DNA of 40,292 nucleotides, taken from contig QKFK01000177.1 of assembly GCA_003252195.1 (NCBI GenBank), positions 1 through 40,292 on the forward strand. Direction: 5' to 3'. Shown piece by piece: positions 11,225 through 20,908 of the stretch. A program made the translations under genes and the position numbers. Source of the stretch: Rhodospirillales bacterium. GTDB lineage: Bacteria > Pseudomonadota > Alphaproteobacteria > QKFK01 > SZUA-500. Positions within the stretch are counted from its first letter, which is position 1. Each line of letters begins with the position of its first letter. Under the pieces are notes generated by a model. It had not been told where the DNA came from. It made no database searches and saw only the letters and a list, made by a program, of their open reading frames with translations.

Positions 11225-11842
11225 TTATAGTTGAGTTACCATCTTATCAGTTGCTTTTTGCAAATCCTCAATAAACCAATTTATGTCCTCATAAGCTTCA
11301 GCCACCATCTTGGTTATTAAATCACGATAAACAATAAGCTGGCTCGCTCCATTTATCTTCACATCAAACAGAACAAACGAATTCCCCTTTTCTTTCAAAG
11401 ATAGCACTAATTTCATTGGCTCATCAAAATCAGGAACCATCACATCGCTATCTAAAATATATTCGCCTTCTTTAGCTCCTTTTACACAGGAATTCACCGT
11501 GTATTTGATCGTTTCCTTAAATTGCAACGGAAGCGTTTTATAAGTAGCCATAATATAATCTCTAAACACTTTTTGATATTGTGTTTTTTGCTCAGGCTTC
11601 ATTACTCGCCAGTATTTTCCAGCTACAAATTTAGAAATAAAGTCTGTATCTAAATTATCATCTATAATCTTATCAAGAGCATCATAGCGATCATATTTGT
11701 CTGCTATATTAAAAGAACTAAGGAGCTGATTTGCAATATTATCAGCCCAAGCTCTAGCCTCTGTTACTCCTGCTTTAGCAGGAAAAGCCCAAAGACAAAC
11801 AAACATTAACACAACAACTTTTTTAAGCATATTATTTCTCAT
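11225..11842 (-). CDS. MlaC/Ttg2D family phospholipid-binding (ABC toluene tolerance auxiliary) protein
   Basis: 205 aa; signal peptide; FISKFVAGKYWRVMKPEQKTQYQKVFRDYIMATY typical of MlaC family. Confidence 0.85.
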   Translation of the reverse strand: MRNNMLKKVVVLMFVCLWAFPAKAGVTEARAWADNIANQLLSSFNIADKYDRYDALDKIIDDNLDTDFISKFVAGKYWRVMKPEQKTQYQKVFRDYIMATYKTLPLQFKETIKYTVNSCVKGAKEGEYILDSDVMVPDFDEPMKLVLSLKEKGNSFVLFDVKINGASQLIVYRDLITKMVAEAYEDINWFIEDLQKATDKMVTQL

Positions 11843-11844
11843 TA

Positions 11845-12624
11845 TTATGAACTACTCCGCTTATTAAAACCGAGCTCTCCAATACCAGGAAGTTTTAGCG
11901 ATAGTCTTAGAGGGCTAACCCCACTTACCACCCCAAACAAGTTTATCTCCAAGCCTTCATCTTTAGCAAGTGTTATGCTAAACAAACCATTTAGAGAAAA
12001 CTGCCACCCAGTACCGCTAACGGCTTTATCAAAAAACTTTGCTTCTCCATTATTAGAATATAGATAATCTTTACCAATCGCAAGAGGAGACATAACCAGC
12101 TCCAACTCTGGAATATTACGCCCTAAATATGCAATATACGAATTGCTATTAGGTCCAGGCCAAGCGGTGTATGCCTTAGGATATGGATAAGCCCCACCAA
12201 ATTTTTTAAGTTTTTCTATAATCACCTCAGCTTTTTCACCACGAACATCTTTAATTAGCGTTGGGGGCTCGCCGTACCATTTAGCATCTGGCTCTCTATC
12301 TGAGGAAATATTTATAACAGGCTTGCCTCTGCGCAAATTCCAGCCTATTACTTCATATCTAGTATATTTTTCAGCATTTTTTGGCTTTGCAGCTAACCAT
12401 GTATGTACACCATAAGCTCCCCTCGCCCCATAAAGCCTAGCATTAAACACTTGCACTACGGCTTCTTTTTCTTCCGATGGCAACGGAGATTGCTGAGTTG
12501 ACGCAAAGCTAGCATCGCGCCAATCGATGTTTAATTTATCAAGGCGAAAGAAGCTAACTCCTAATGGGAGTAAACATAAATATATTGCCAAGAGACTTAA
12601 ATACATTCTTATTCTTTTTATCAT
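11845..12624 (-). CDS. DUF3750 family protein
   Basis: 259 aa; N-terminal TM; VFNARLYGARGAYGVHTWLAAKP, YEVIGWNLRRG, AYTAWPGPNSNSYIAYLGRNIPEL consistent with DUF3750. Confidence 0.75.
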   Translation of the reverse strand: MIKRIRMYLSLLAIYLCLLPLGVSFFRLDKLNIDWRDASFASTQQSPLPSEEKEAVVQVFNARLYGARGAYGVHTWLAAKPKNAEKYTRYEVIGWNLRRGKPVINISSDREPDAKWYGEPPTLIKDVRGEKAEVIIEKLKKFGGAYPYPKAYTAWPGPNSNSYIAYLGRNIPELELVMSPLAIGKDYLYSNNGEAKFFDKAVSGTGWQFSLNGLFSITLAKDEGLEINLFGVVSGVSPLRLSLKLPGIGELGFNKRSSS

Positions 12625-12693
12625 AAAAAAAAGTACCCTTAGTTGTTTCTTTTATGTATGCTATAAAAGCATTACACAAAGGTATTATATCAT

Positions 12694-13710
12694 ATGAACA
12701 GCAAAATATTTATAACAATCGTATTCTTACTATGCTTTTTCATTCCTAAAGCCCATGCTGGCGAGGTAATTGATAAAATAGAGCTCAGAGGCAAACTCTT
12801 ATGCGGAACCTCTCTTGAAAGCCGAGCATATGCCTATAAAGAAAACGGATATTGGCATGGCGTAGATGCAGATTTTTGTAATGCTGTTAGCATAGCCATT
12901 TTTGGCATGCCCGATAAATTTGACATGATAGATATCAGCAAAGAAAACAGATTTACCGCGCTAAAAAAAGGTAAAATAGATTTATTATTAGGCGCAACAC
13001 CATGGACAGCATCTGATGATTTAATTAACAATGTAGATTTCACAGGTGTACTTTTCTATTCTATGCAGGGGTTTATGGCTCACTATAACCCAGAGAAAAA
13101 TTCTATGGAGAGTTATAAAGAATCTCGAGTTTGTGTTTTATCTAATAGCGCCAACCGCAAAAACTTAGAAAAATTTAATCATGATTATGAGTTAAAATTT
13201 ATAACTGTACCTGAGCCAAATATCAGAAAGCTAAAAGAAGCATTCCTTCTAAATCGTTGTGAGCTTTTAAGCGAAGATCAATTAGTATTAAAAGCAGGCT
13301 TGCTCGGCAACTTCCCCGATGACATGAAGCTGGTTGTTTTACCCGAGGTAATTGACAGAAAACCATCAAGCCCAGTGGTTAGAAGCACAGATATAAAATT
13401 TAGAGATATTGTAAATTGGGTTATATATTCAATGATTAAGGCAGAAGAAAAAGGCATAACCTCAAAGAATGTTGATATATATAAAGCAAGTAATGATGAT
13501 GAAGTTAAAAACCTTTTAGGAACCAACCCAAAATTATGGAAAGCTATGGGCCTCGAAAGCTACTGGGCTGAGGTTATGATCAAAAATGTCGGCAACTATG
13601 CAGAATTTTATGAGCGCAATCTAGGTACTAACTCAATCTTTAAGATGGATAGAGGTGTAAATCGCCTTTGGACAGACGGCGGACAACTTTGGTCACCCGT
13701 GTTCTTGTAA
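12694..13710 (+). CDS. Periplasmic amino-acid ABC transporter substrate-binding protein (AapJ/BztA-like)
   Basis: 338 aa; signal peptide; KLLCGTS...GYWHGVDADFCNAVSIAIFG...RFTALKKGKIDLLLGATPWT. Confidence 0.82.
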   Translation: MNSKIFITIVFLLCFFIPKAHAGEVIDKIELRGKLLCGTSLESRAYAYKENGYWHGVDADFCNAVSIAIFGMPDKFDMIDISKENRFTALKKGKIDLLLGATPWTASDDLINNVDFTGVLFYSMQGFMAHYNPEKNSMESYKESRVCVLSNSANRKNLEKFNHDYELKFITVPEPNIRKLKEAFLLNRCELLSEDQLVLKAGLLGNFPDDMKLVVLPEVIDRKPSSPVVRSTDIKFRDIVNWVIYSMIKAEEKGITSKNVDIYKASNDDEVKNLLGTNPKLWKAMGLESYWAEVMIKNVGNYAEFYERNLGTNSIFKMDRGVNRLWTDGGQLWSPVFL

Positions 13711-13772
13711 TTTATAAAAACGCTACCTATCTTAGCTAAATAATAATAACAATAACATTAGGAGCTATGAAC

Positions 13773-14426
13773 ATGTCTATTATAGATACTGCAAAAAAAC
13801 GTTATTCAACCAAAAGATTCAATCAAGATAAAAAAATCACAACAGAAGATTTTAATAAAGTAAAAGAATTACTCCGCCTTTCTGCATCAAGTGTAAATTC
13901 TCAGCCATGGCATTTTATCATTGCAGAAAGCGATGAAGGCAAAGCCCGATTTGCCAAAGCCACACAAGGTGGTTTTGATTTCAACCTTAATAAAGTGCTT
14001 AAATCTAGTCATGTAGTAGCTTTTTGTGCCAAAACAGACATTGACGATACTTATCTTGCCAAACTAACCGAGCAAGAAAAAGCTGACAGTCGTTTTTCAT
14101 CAGCAGATGAAGAAAAGGTACAACATGATAAAAGAAGTTACTTTGTAAACTTACACAAAGAGACTATTAAAGACCTTCCTCAATGGACAGCCAAACAAAC
14201 TTATTTAAGTTTGGGTAGCTTTTTACTTGGAGTAGCAGACCTTGGCTTAGATGCTGTGCCGATTGAAGGCTTTGATGCCAAAATCTTTGATGAAGAATTT
14301 AAACTAGCTGAAAAGAATTTAGCCAGCTTGGCATTAGTAGCCGTTGGCTACCGCTCAGATGATGACATCAACGCCAAATTACCAAAATCTCGCTTAAAAG
14401 AGCAAGAAATTATCTCTGTGATATAA
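13773..14426 (+). CDS. nfsB: Oxygen-insensitive NAD(P)H nitroreductase, NfsB-like
   Basis: Resembles E. coli NfsB throughout (SSVNSQPWHFI, SHVVAFCAKT, LDAVPIEGFDA, LPKSRL). Start 13773 preferred (GGAG 8 nt upstream) over 13767. Confidence 0.88.
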   Translation: MSIIDTAKKRYSTKRFNQDKKITTEDFNKVKELLRLSASSVNSQPWHFIIAESDEGKARFAKATQGGFDFNLNKVLKSSHVVAFCAKTDIDDTYLAKLTEQEKADSRFSSADEEKVQHDKRSYFVNLHKETIKDLPQWTAKQTYLSLGSFLLGVADLGLDAVPIEGFDAKIFDEEFKLAEKNLASLALVAVGYRSDDDINAKLPKSRLKEQEIISVI

Positions 14427-14440
14427 CCCAACCAACGAAA

Positions 14441-14471
14441 AAACCGCTCTTAAATCAAGAGCGGTTTTTTA
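14441..14471 (+). terminator. Terminator after nfsB-like gene
   Basis: aaaccgctctt-aaatc-aagagcggttttttat. Confidence 0.8.
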
Positions 14472-14484
14472 TATGTTTAGGATA

Positions 14485-14610
14485 AAAACATTTTTATAAG
14501 AGGAGGATACTAGAAGCCAAAGCACGAGCAAAATTTTAGTGTACAATTAGTACATGAATTTTGTGAGAGCAAAGGCGACGCAGTAGCTTCCCCTAGAAAG
14601 ATGTTTATTA
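14485..14610. repeat. Long imperfect palindrome (arms about 60 nt) between convergent nfsB and pntB
   Basis: Left arm aaacatttttataagaggaggatactagaagccaaagcacgagcaaaattttagtgtac; reverse complement of right arm aaacatctttctaggggaagctactgcgtcgcctttgctctcacaaaattcatgtac; centre gtac-aatta-gtac. Confidence 0.7.
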
Positions 14611-15981
14611 TGCCATTGCTTTAACAATTTCTTCCGTCATCTTCTTAGCATCTGCAAATAACATCATTGTGTTATCGGCATAGAAAAGAGGATTGTCAAC
14701 GCCTGCATAACCTGCGGAGAGCGAACGTTTTACAAAGAATACTGTTTTGGCTTTATCTACTTCTAGAATTGGCATACCAAAGATTGGGCTTGATGAATCT
14801 GTTTTTGCCAATGGGTTGGTTACGTCATTTGCACCAATGATGTAAGCTACATCGGCTGTTGCAAATTCACGATTGATTTCATCCATTTCAAACACATCTT
14901 CATATGGCACATTAGCTTCGGCTAAAAGCACGTTCATATGTCCTGGCATACGACCTGCTACAGGGTGAATTGCGTATTTAACTTCTACACCTTCTTTCTT
15001 TAGCACATCGCCCATTTCTTTTAGCACGTGTTGTGCTTGAGATACGGCCATTCCATAACCAGGGACAATGATAACCTTTTGTGCATTTTTCATAATAAAT
15101 GCAGCGTCATCTGCGTTACCAGCTTTTGCGTTTTTATCACCTGTTACACCAGCTGCGGCAGCGTTTGAATCACCACCAAAGCCACCTACTATTACGTTGA
15201 ATAGTGAGCGGTTCATCGCCTTACACATGATGTATGACAAGATTAAGCCTGAAGGTCCAACGATAGAACCTGTGATAATCAACAAACTGTTATGCAATGT
15301 GAAACCGATACCTGCACCAGCAAAACCAGAATACGCGTTAAGCACAGAGATAACCACAGGCATATCTGCACCACCGATTGGAATAACTAGTAAGAAACCA
15401 ACCAAAATTGAAAGAGCAGCTAAGATATAGAATGTATAGATACAGCCTGTCATAGCAAACTCACCAATCAATATTGCAATAGCAACAAGCAATAATAGAT
15501 TGAGTAATTGTTGGAATTTAAATGTTATTGGCTGACCAGACATAAGCCCCTGCAATTTTGCAAAAGCAACAATAGAGCCAGAAAAAGCCACAGCACCAAT
15601 CACCATACCAAGGGCAGATTCTAACAATGCACCTTCGGCAACTCCGCCTTTTTCTGAGGCTACGATTTCTGCCATAGCCACCATTACAGAAGCCAAACCA
15701 CCAAGACCGTTAAAAGCAGCTACCATTTGAGGCAAGCCTGTCATTTTAACTTTTAATGCACTATAAGTACCGATTACACCACCGATTATAATCGCCAAAA
15801 TAATCCACATATAAGAGTGAACCTCTGGTGAGATAAAGGTTGTAACAATAGCAAGCAACATACCAGTTGCACCAAGAGCATTACCTTTACGAGCTGTTTC
15901 TGGTGAGGCAAGACCTCTGATAGAGGTAATGAACAATATGCTAGCAACAATATAGGAAGCCATAGTTAAATTATACATCAT
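14608..15981 (-). CDS. pntB: NAD(P) transhydrogenase subunit beta
   Basis: 457 aa; VIIVPGYGMAVSQAQH, HPVAGRMPGHMNVLLAEA, IIGANDVTNPLA motifs. Confidence 0.96.
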   Translation of the reverse strand: MMYNLTMASYIVASILFITSIRGLASPETARKGNALGATGMLLAIVTTFISPEVHSYMWIILAIIIGGVIGTYSALKVKMTGLPQMVAAFNGLGGLASVMVAMAEIVASEKGGVAEGALLESALGMVIGAVAFSGSIVAFAKLQGLMSGQPITFKFQQLLNLLLLVAIAILIGEFAMTGCIYTFYILAALSILVGFLLVIPIGGADMPVVISVLNAYSGFAGAGIGFTLHNSLLIITGSIVGPSGLILSYIMCKAMNRSLFNVIVGGFGGDSNAAAAGVTGDKNAKAGNADDAAFIMKNAQKVIIVPGYGMAVSQAQHVLKEMGDVLKKEGVEVKYAIHPVAGRMPGHMNVLLAEANVPYEDVFEMDEINREFATADVAYIIGANDVTNPLAKTDSSSPIFGMPILEVDKAKTVFFVKRSLSAGYAGVDNPLFYADNTMMLFADAKKMTEEIVKAMA

Positions 15982-15982
15982 C

Positions 15983-16435
15983 TTACTTTACTCCCTCTGC
16001 TTCTTGTTTTTTCTTTTTCTTAAACATTGCGAGCATGCGTTGTGAAACCACAAAACCGCCAAAAATGTTAATTGAAGCTAACACTACGCCGATTAAAGCG
16101 ATGAATTTATCACCAGTAAAATCAGCAGAACCAGCAGCTACAATCGCACCGACGATAACAATACCTGAAATCGCGTTAGACACACTCATCAATGGTGCGT
16201 GTAATGCAGGTGTAACTTTCCATACTACGTAATAACCAACAAAGCAGGCTAATACAAAGATTGTGAACAACAACCAAAAGTCATTACCACTTTCGCTTGC
16301 TTTTGCCACAGCATTAGCTGCTTCTTGCATCCTATATTTTGACGCTTCAACAGCTAAATCAGCTGCCATATTAGCAACCTTTCCAGCTTGTTCAGCCACG
16401 CCAACCGCGCCTTGAACTAAATCTTCAGCTTGCAT
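15983..16435 (-). CDS. pntAB: NAD(P) transhydrogenase subunit alpha part 2
   Basis: 150 aa; FVGYYVVWKVTPALHAPLMSVSNAISGIVIVGA. Confidence 0.94.
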   Translation of the reverse strand: MQAEDLVQGAVGVAEQAGKVANMAADLAVEASKYRMQEAANAVAKASESGNDFWLLFTIFVLACFVGYYVVWKVTPALHAPLMSVSNAISGIVIVGAIVAAGSADFTGDKFIALIGVVLASINIFGGFVVSQRMLAMFKKKKKQEAEGVK

Positions 16436-16436
16436 C

Positions 16437-17579
16437 TTATTTTCCTCCTTGTTCAGCTAACATCGGATGAACAACTTTTCCATCTTTTACAATGCATGTA
16501 CCTTTAACTAACTCGTCTTCATAATTGAATTTGAGCTCTTTAGTTTCTTTATCAATCATTGGAGTAATGAAGTTTAAGATGTTTTTTGCAAATAATGTGC
16601 TGGCATCACTTGAAACTTCAGATGTGATATTTTCTGTTCCAATAATTTTAATACCGTCAACCTCAGCAACTTTACCTGGCTTAGTAGCTTCGCAGTTACC
16701 GCCAGCTTCGGCTGCTAAATCTACAATCACAGAACCTTGACGCATATCTTTTAGCATCTCTTTAGTGATAAGAATTGGTGCTTTTTTGCCTGGAATTAAC
16801 GCGGTAGAAATAGCGATATCAGTTTTTTTCAATTGGTCAGCAATTGCTTGAGATTGTTTCTTTTTATAATCTTCTGACATCTCTTTAGCATAACCGCCTT
16901 TAGTCTCGGCGTTTTTAGTTTCTTCAGACTCAACTTCAACAAACTTTGCACCAAGTGATTCTACTTGTTCTTTAACTGCTGGGCGAACGTCAAAAGCATA
17001 AACTACTGCACCAAGTCTTTTAGCTGTAGCGATAGCTTGCAAACCTGCAACACCAGCACCAAGCACCAAAACTTTAGCAGGAGCGATTGTTCCTGCCGCT
17101 GTCATCATCATTGGCATAGCGCGAGTAAAGTGGTATGAAGCATCAATAACAGCTTTATAACCAGCTAAGTTACTTTGTGATGACAAAACATCCATGCTTT
17201 GAGCCCTAGAAATACGTGGCATAAGCTCCATTGCAAAACCAGTAATACCTGCCTTTGCATAATCTTTCATCATATCTTTATTGCCAAGAGCGTTAAAGTG
17301 AGCAAGAACTATAGTGTTCTTTTTAATTAAAGAAAGTTCTTCAGCTTCAGGGGCTTTAATTTTGAGCACAACGTCGGCGTCCTTATACAAGGCATCAGCC
17401 TTAGCTACAATTTTAGCTCCAGCATTTTTATATTCTTCATCGGCATATCCTGATTTCATGCCGGCATTCTTCTCAACCGAAACTTCAAAACCTAAAGCTA
17501 CGTATTTTTTTACTGTGTCTGGCACAGCAGCAACTCTAGCTTCCCCTTCGGCGATCTCTCTGGGAATAGCAATTTTCAT
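16437..17579 (-). CDS. pntAA: NAD(P) transhydrogenase subunit alpha part 1
   Basis: 380 aa; MKIAIPREIAEGEARVAAVPDTVKKY, VLGAGVAGLQAIATAKRLGA, DLAAEAGGNCE. Confidence 0.95.
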   Translation of the reverse strand: MKIAIPREIAEGEARVAAVPDTVKKYVALGFEVSVEKNAGMKSGYADEEYKNAGAKIVAKADALYKDADVVLKIKAPEAEELSLIKKNTIVLAHFNALGNKDMMKDYAKAGITGFAMELMPRISRAQSMDVLSSQSNLAGYKAVIDASYHFTRAMPMMMTAAGTIAPAKVLVLGAGVAGLQAIATAKRLGAVVYAFDVRPAVKEQVESLGAKFVEVESEETKNAETKGGYAKEMSEDYKKKQSQAIADQLKKTDIAISTALIPGKKAPILITKEMLKDMRQGSVIVDLAAEAGGNCEATKPGKVAEVDGIKIIGTENITSEVSSDASTLFAKNILNFITPMIDKETKELKFNYEDELVKGTCIVKDGKVVHPMLAEQGGK

Positions 17580-17684
17580 TATTTAACTCCTTGAAAAATA
17601 TTAAAGGAAAACATTTCCTAAAATTACTTTGCACGCTCTATATAATCAGCCTCACCTATTTTGTAAGGTGACTAAATATAAATA

Positions 17685-17927
17685 TTAGAGGTTTAACGCT
17701 TTTTTATATACGTCTAGCAAATATTCCATTTCATCACGATCAGATGCGTCCATTTTACGAAGTCTAACGATTTGACGCATAATCTTAACATCAAAGCCAG
17801 CAGATTTTGCCTCTGCATAAATTTCTTTTATATCTGTTTGCAGTGCTTTTTTCTCATCTTCTAATCTTTCGATTCTTTCGATAAAAGATTGAAGCCTCTC
17901 TGCTGCAATTCCATCAACATCACTCAT
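17685..17927 (-). CDS. gapR: GapR/DUF2312 family DNA-binding protein
   Basis: RLQSFIERIERLEDEKKALQTDIKEIYAEAKSAGFDVKIMRQIVRLRKMD; start MSDVDG at 17927 preferred. Confidence 0.92.
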   Translation of the reverse strand: MSDVDGIAAERLQSFIERIERLEDEKKALQTDIKEIYAEAKSAGFDVKIMRQIVRLRKMDASDRDEMEYLLDVYKKALNL

Positions 17928-18093
17928 TGCTATCTCCATAAAAATTAAATTTGTTTTAACTACTGCAAAATATAGTCATAATGCAGAAAATTCAAGAATT
18001 TGGTTTTTTTTGAACAAAATAATTAAGTTTTTTGTGAAAAATTATTTTTATTCGTATATAGTGCATAAAGTTACAACATCAGGAAAATATACC

Positions 18094-19551
18094 ATGAAAC
18101 ACGAAAGCTATACTAAAATCGTAGCAACTTTGGGACCATCTTCCAATTCCCCCGAGATTATTGAGAAATTGCTAGCGTCTGGCGCAGATGTATTCCGTCT
18201 AAATTTTAGCCACGGAACTCACGACTACCACAAAGCTACATATGACACTATCCGTGAGATTGAGAAAAAATTATCCCGTCCAATTAGTATTGTGATGGAT
18301 TTGCAAGGTCCAAAACTCAGAGTCGGCAAATTTAAAGACGATAAAATAGCTGTTAAACCTGGTCACAAATTACGACTCGATTTATCTAAAGAGCTTGGTG
18401 ATGAAACTAGAGTTAACCTCCCTCACAAAGAAATTTTTGAAGTTATGCAAGTTGGGCAATCTCTGCTTATTAACGATGGGAAAGTAAAACTTAAAGTTTT
18501 GAATTGTGGCAAAGATTTTGCTGATACTGAAGTTGTATATGGCACAGAGATTTCAAACAACAAAGGCGTGAACGTTCCTGATGTAGTTCTGCCAATTTCT
18601 GCCTTAACTGAAAAAGATAGAAAAGATTTAGAATTCGGCTTAGGCCTTGGTGTTGATTGGGTTGCCCTATCATTTGTGCAACGCCCAGAAGATGTTGAAG
18701 AAGCTAAACAATTAATAGATGGCAGAGCATGGCTCATCTCAAAATTAGAAAAACCAAGTGTTTTAGAGCATTTAGAAGAAATTATTTCTAAATCAGACGG
18801 CATTATGGTTGCACGTGGTGATTTAGGTGTTGAATGCCCACTTAAACGCGTTCCTGTTCTACAAAAAACTATCATCAGAGCATGTCGCAAAGTTGGTCGC
18901 CCTGTTATTGTTGCAACTCAAATGCTCGAATCTATGATTGACAATCCTGTACCAACAAGAGCTGAAGCTTCTGACGTGGCTACTGCTGTTTATGAAGGTG
19001 CAGATGCTGTTATGCTTTCAGCTGAAACAGCTGCTGGCAAATACCCAGTTGAAGCAGTTACTATGATGGACAGCATTATTAACGAAGTTGAAGAAGATGT
19101 ATTATACAGACAAATAATGGACAGCAGCCACTTTGCACCAGAAGACACTGGAGCTGACGCAGTTACAAATGCAGCACGTCAAGTTGCAATGACACTAAAA
19201 AAAGCCGCTGCTATTGTTACTTATACCATGTCTGGCTCAACTGCAATGAGAGCTGCTAGAGAGCGCCCTTGTCTACCTATTTTATGTTTAACTCCTTCAC
19301 AAAAAGTAGCCCGCAAAATGGCTTTAGTATGGGGGACATGCCCTGTTATTTCTTCTTCAGTTGATAATTTTGCAGCTATTGAAGAAAAAGCTATCCGTCA
19401 CGCTATTAACCATAAACTTGCCAAACCTGGGCACGAGCTAATTATAACAGCTGGTCACCCATTTGGTAAAAAAGGCACAACTAACATCTTGCGAATTGCT
19501 TATATCGACCCAGAAAAGCACCCAGATGTTGAACCTGCTAGCTTTGAATAA
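18094..19551 (+). CDS. pyk: Pyruvate kinase
   Basis: TKIVATLGPSS, DVFRLNFSHG, VMDLQGPKLRVG, IMVARGDLGVE, VIVATQMLESM, SAETAAGKYP; start 18094 with AGGA upstream preferred over 18010. Confidence 0.96.
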   Translation: MKHESYTKIVATLGPSSNSPEIIEKLLASGADVFRLNFSHGTHDYHKATYDTIREIEKKLSRPISIVMDLQGPKLRVGKFKDDKIAVKPGHKLRLDLSKELGDETRVNLPHKEIFEVMQVGQSLLINDGKVKLKVLNCGKDFADTEVVYGTEISNNKGVNVPDVVLPISALTEKDRKDLEFGLGLGVDWVALSFVQRPEDVEEAKQLIDGRAWLISKLEKPSVLEHLEEIISKSDGIMVARGDLGVECPLKRVPVLQKTIIRACRKVGRPVIVATQMLESMIDNPVPTRAEASDVATAVYEGADAVMLSAETAAGKYPVEAVTMMDSIINEVEEDVLYRQIMDSSHFAPEDTGADAVTNAARQVAMTLKKAAAIVTYTMSGSTAMRAARERPCLPILCLTPSQKVARKMALVWGTCPVISSSVDNFAAIEEKAIRHAINHKLAKPGHELIITAGHPFGKKGTTNILRIAYIDPEKHPDVEPASFE

Positions 19552-19572
19552 TTTCTTAGCTACTTAAAAACA

Positions 19573-19610
19573 TTAAAAGCCAGAAAAATATATTTCTGGC
19601 TTTTGTTTTA
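19573..19610 (+). terminator. Terminator after pyk
   Basis: aaaagccagaaa-aatata-tttctggctttt-gtttt. Confidence 0.85.
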
Positions 19611-19857
19611 TATTGCAAATCCCCCTCACCCGCTTAGCCAAGCAGATTCTAGCCTAGCAATTTATATATCTAATTAGATTGGCAATCATTTCCACCCGAC
19701 TAGTGAGTGAGTATAAATTTATTAAAACTTCAAAATATCTAGCAAAGAATCTATAGTTTTTGCATGGACTTACTCTATACATGCCATGCAATCGCAAGTT
19801 AATAAACAGATATAGTTAAGTAATCAATGTTTTATTTTAAATGTATTTAAACGCAAA

Positions 19858-19884
19858 TAAGGCACCCAATTAGGTGCCTACATT
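19858..19884 (-). terminator. Terminator-like hairpin after rpmJ
   Basis: minus strand: taggcacc-taattg-ggtgccttatttg. Confidence 0.6.
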
Positions 19885-19910
19885 GTTTTGTCTTAAACCA
19901 AACCCTAAAA

Positions 19911-20036
19911 CTAGCCCTGACGAGCCTTCATGCGGGGATTTGACTTATTAATGACATATACACGGCCCTTGCGGCGAACAATTTTACAATTTTTGTCCCT
20001 GATTTTTGCCGATTTAAGGGAGTTACGAACTTTCAT
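19911..20036 (-). CDS. rpmJ: 50S ribosomal protein L36
   Basis: Translated by eye: [41 protein letters not shown], clear L36 (long form); absent from the supplied ORF track because it is short. Confidence 0.95.
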   Translation of the reverse strand: MKVRNSLKSAKIRDKNCKIVRRKGRVYVINKSNPRMKARQG

Positions 20037-20212
20037 TTTTTTATTCCCCATGAAAACTGTTATTCTCAACGAGATTGAACAATACGTATATTATCACTCA
20101 ATGTCAATAGTAAAATGCTTGTTAAAGCTTACAAAAGCTTCTTTAACAATCCGAGCATTTCTGCTATGTTCATAACAGATATTTTTTGCCTATGCAAGAA
20201 GAGGTTATTATT

Positions 20213-20662
20213 TTGTTAAAAAAAATGCATAAAAAGCTTTGTTTGCTAAGTTTTATAATGTTTATGCTAGCCAACACAGGCTATTTGCATGCCGAAGACT
20301 CCTTAACAGAGAAAGAAACCAAAGCCTATGCTACAGTTGCAGGGATTGCCCTTGCCTGCAAAGCAAAAAAGCTCCCTGAATATGAATTTATTGTAAATAC
20401 TATAATTAAGGCAAAAGTTAAAACCGATGATGAAGCCAGCAAAGCTATATATGATTATGCCTTTGCAAAAGCTTATGCCTTCAAAAAACAAAAAACAAAA
20501 CCCGCCTCCGACTGTAGAAACAGTGTCGCTAGATTTAATTCTCAGAAAATATTCTCAAGCGTAATACTAAAAGACGGAAGAATAAAAACCCCTGATGGAG
20601 TATGGCACAGACCAACTAAGCCGTATGACGTGCGAACAAACAAAGTTACTCCTAAAAAGTAG
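20213..20662 (+). CDS. Hypothetical small secreted protein
   Basis: Signal-peptide-like MLKKMHKKLCLLSFIMFMLANTGYLHAEDS from a TTG with AGAAGAGG ~9 nt upstream; no family recognised. Confidence 0.6.
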   Translation: MLKKMHKKLCLLSFIMFMLANTGYLHAEDSLTEKETKAYATVAGIALACKAKKLPEYEFIVNTIIKAKVKTDDEASKAIYDYAFAKAYAFKKQKTKPASDCRNSVARFNSQKIFSSVILKDGRIKTPDGVWHRPTKPYDVRTNKVTPKK

Positions 20663-20908
20663 AAAACGCATTACAGCTTTACAAAATACACTACATCACG
20701 TTTCTGTAGCTTACAAAAACAGCATTAACTGCTAAAACATTACCTCGGCAACATAGCTTTGAGGGATTCTTAGCTAATCTAGATTATCCACAGCACGTAC
20801 TTAAGCAAACAAACAACATTAGAGGTAAAACATCACCAATAAAAACACATATGTAATGAACAAAGGCTCCTATTACAACAGTGTTTCGCCACACCAATCC
20901 GCCACGAA

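Noticed and set aside
17650-17673. Hairpin tcacct-attttgta-aggtga between gapR and pntAA
   Set aside because: Short stem without a clear U-tract; not enough to call a terminator or regulator.
18423-18890. Minus-strand ORF of 155 aa inside pyk
   Set aside because: Antisense to a strongly conserved gene; amino-acid composition is not protein-like.
19930-20175. Plus-strand ORF of 81 aa
   Set aside because: Largely antisense to rpmJ and its upstream region.
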